Positions 62,845-64,000 of a stretch of 64,000 nt of DNA are shown here, in pieces (the stretch's first letter is position 1; every line of letters starts with the position of its first letter). The position numbers and the translations under genes are program-made. The notes beneath the pieces are model-generated. The model was not told the DNA's origin and searched no databases. It saw nothing but the letters and a program-made list of their open reading frames with translations. The stretch spans positions 1,054,001 to 1,118,000 of the forward strand of contig NZ_CP011310.1 of the NCBI RefSeq assembly GCF_001077815.2. The letters are read 5' to 3'. The stretch is from Aurantiacibacter atlanticus. Its GTDB lineage: Bacteria; Pseudomonadota; Alphaproteobacteria; Sphingomonadales; Sphingomonadaceae.

Positions 62845-63702
62845 GGTCCTGTTGACAAAAGCTTGGTAGGGATTCCCAAAACCGCCATCGGGTGATTCAA
62901 GGCTGCTTTTTGCAGGAGCAGGCATGGCGCGCGGAGATTTGACGGACGCGGAATGGGAACTGATCGGGCCACTGTTGCCGTCAGAACGGGGCCGCTGGGC
63001 ACGACCGGCGCAGGATAATCGGCGCTTTCTCGATGGCATGCTCCATGTTCTGCGGGTCGGTTGCCCCTGGCGCGACATGCACGAGCGATACGGCAAGTGG
63101 AACTCGGTCTACGTCCGCTTCCGACGATGGGCCGAGCAAGGCGTATGGGATGCCTTGCTCGCCACGCTGGTCGAGCTGGGCCTGACGGACGATTGGCAAC
63201 ACATGATCGACAGCACCAGTGTCCGGGGCCATTCGCAGGCCGCCGGCGCAAGGGGGGGACTCATAAGGAGGCTTTTGGTCGATCACGCGGCGGTTTTACG
63301 AGCAAAATCCACGCCCGATGTGACAATCAGGGACGGCCTATCGGCTTCATCCTGACCGGCGGTGAGGCATCCGATTACACCGCCGCCGGACCGCTGATGG
63401 ATATACCGGTTGCCGCGCCCAAAGCGCTGCTGGCCGACAAAGGCTATGACGGGGATCGGTTCCGCGAAAGCCTGCTGATTCGGGGCATCCTGCCGATCAT
63501 ACCACCCCGCTCAAACCGCAAGGTTCCTGCGCATCCCGACTATCGTCGTTACAAGGATCGCAACCGCATCGAGCGCATGTTCAACAAGCTCAAACAGTCC
63601 CGCCGGATCGCCACACGATATGACAAGACCGCTCTGTCATTCGCCAGCTTCCTCAACCTCGCCAGCATCCGCCTATGGTTGAAGTCTTTTGTCAACAGGG
63701 CC
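62845..63702 (+). mobile_element. IS5-family element (858 bp), second of a tandem pair
   Basis: Ends GGTCCTGTTGACAAAA and TTTTGTCAACAGGGCC; flanked by TA on both sides (62843-62844 and 63703-63704). Opposite orientation to its neighbour and diverged from it. Confidence 0.88.
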
Positions 63703-63705
63703 TAG
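62924..63705 (+). CDS. IS5-family transposase (two frames, -1 frameshift)
   Basis: Frame 1 (MARGDLTDAEWELIGPLLPS...) carries 'HMIDSTSVRGHSQAAGARGG'; frame 2 carries 'HKEAFGRSRGGFTSKIHARC', 'LLADKGYDGDRFRES' and 'NRIERMFNKLKQSRRIATRY'. They join at a G7 run (63252-63258). The TAG stop again uses the flanking TA. Confidence 0.88.
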
Positions 63706-64000
63706 GTTCCAGCGTCATGGCGCAGGATCGGATAGCCGACTATGACCCAACCTCAGTGATTGGAGTTTAATCGGTTTTATTTTTTAGGACCGCTGTACTA
63801 TTCTAAGAAATTCAGTCGTGATGGAAACTATGCGGACGGGGATTCATCGCCGTCCGCTTGGTGACAACATCACATTAAGACTTGTGATAAAATTTTTTGT
63901 GTCAACTTTCGTTTCATCTTGTTGGGGCGCCTGAACAGGCGCGTTCGGACAAGCGACTTGCGGACGCGGAACTGGCGCGCGAGCAGGAATTGTGGGAGTT
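63706..64000 (+). other. Right-edge region: hairpin and an open partial frame
   Basis: An inverted repeat GCGGACGG/CCGTCCGC lies at 63832-63857 without a T-run. From about 63898 a frame open to the window edge reads LVGAPEQARSDKRLADAELA then REQELWE; it looks protein-like (charged helix), with a possible TTG start and no clear ribosome site. Unrecognised; may be the start of a gene that continues beyond the window. Confidence 0.35.

Overview
The window looks like alphaproteobacterial DNA, probably from a sphingomonad (order Sphingomonadales). It is GC-rich, carries an F-type conjugation operon in the arrangement common on sphingomonad plasmids, and has IS5- and IS3-family elements throughout. 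Host and plasmid status are inferences: no replication gene, integrase or rRNA/tRNA is visible.

Layout. (1) 0-3 kb: ssb, a small cytosolic protein, a lipoprotein and a decayed IS5-family element. (2) 3.2-8.8 kb: the plus-strand DNA-processing module, namely a small accessory protein, the coupling protein TraD and a MobF relaxase-helicase. Its 460-bp upstream region holds helically phased GCAAAT repeats. (3) 9-24.8 kb: accessory cargo between the two halves of the transfer system. It holds a 10-kb minus-strand operon (2191-aa STAND NTPase with a nuclease-like N-terminus, 595-aa HEPN-type protein, 505-aa protein with a PD-(D/E)XK-like C-terminus), a membrane protein with an SH3-like end, a second HEPN-type protein with an unknown partner, an AbiE toxin-antitoxin pair and an S24/XRE repressor. 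This reads as a defence island, and the three-gene operon is the best candidate for an undescribed system. (4) 25.4-43.1 kb: an 18-gene minus-strand F-type T4SS operon (traA-L-E-K-B-dsbC-V-C-orf-trbI-S26 peptidase-traW-U-trbC-N-F-H-G), mostly with 4-nt start/stop overlaps. (5) 43.1-44.2 kb: the transfer promoter region and two small regulators. (6) 44.3-57.9 kb: a rearranged patch held by three IS3-family copies. Truncated genes sit at the junctions (CsoR-type repressor, DUF5676 membrane protein, sensory rhodopsin transducer tail, flavoprotein start, acetolactate-synthase start). Between them lie an FMN 2-hydroxyacid dehydrogenase, a PQQ-type sugar dehydrogenase, two methyltransferases (one CFA synthase), a PepSY membrane protein and a TonB receptor. 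(7) 58.2-61.9 kb: a divergent metal-response locus, MerR regulator versus CDF transporter plus cytochrome c-FTR1 permease, resembling pbr lead loci. (8) 62-63.7 kb: two tandem IS5-family elements, then an unrecognised partial reading frame at the right edge.

How it works together. TraD and the relaxase should feed single-stranded DNA to the pilus channel built by the traA-G operon. A shared promoter element (TTTCCTAC), with direct repeats of AGAACATA at 11-bp spacing at three of its four sites, lies upstream of the traD module, the traA operon, the 43.5-kb regulator and the S24 repressor locus. This suggests one regulator controls both halves of the transfer system. The cargo between them would travel with the element.
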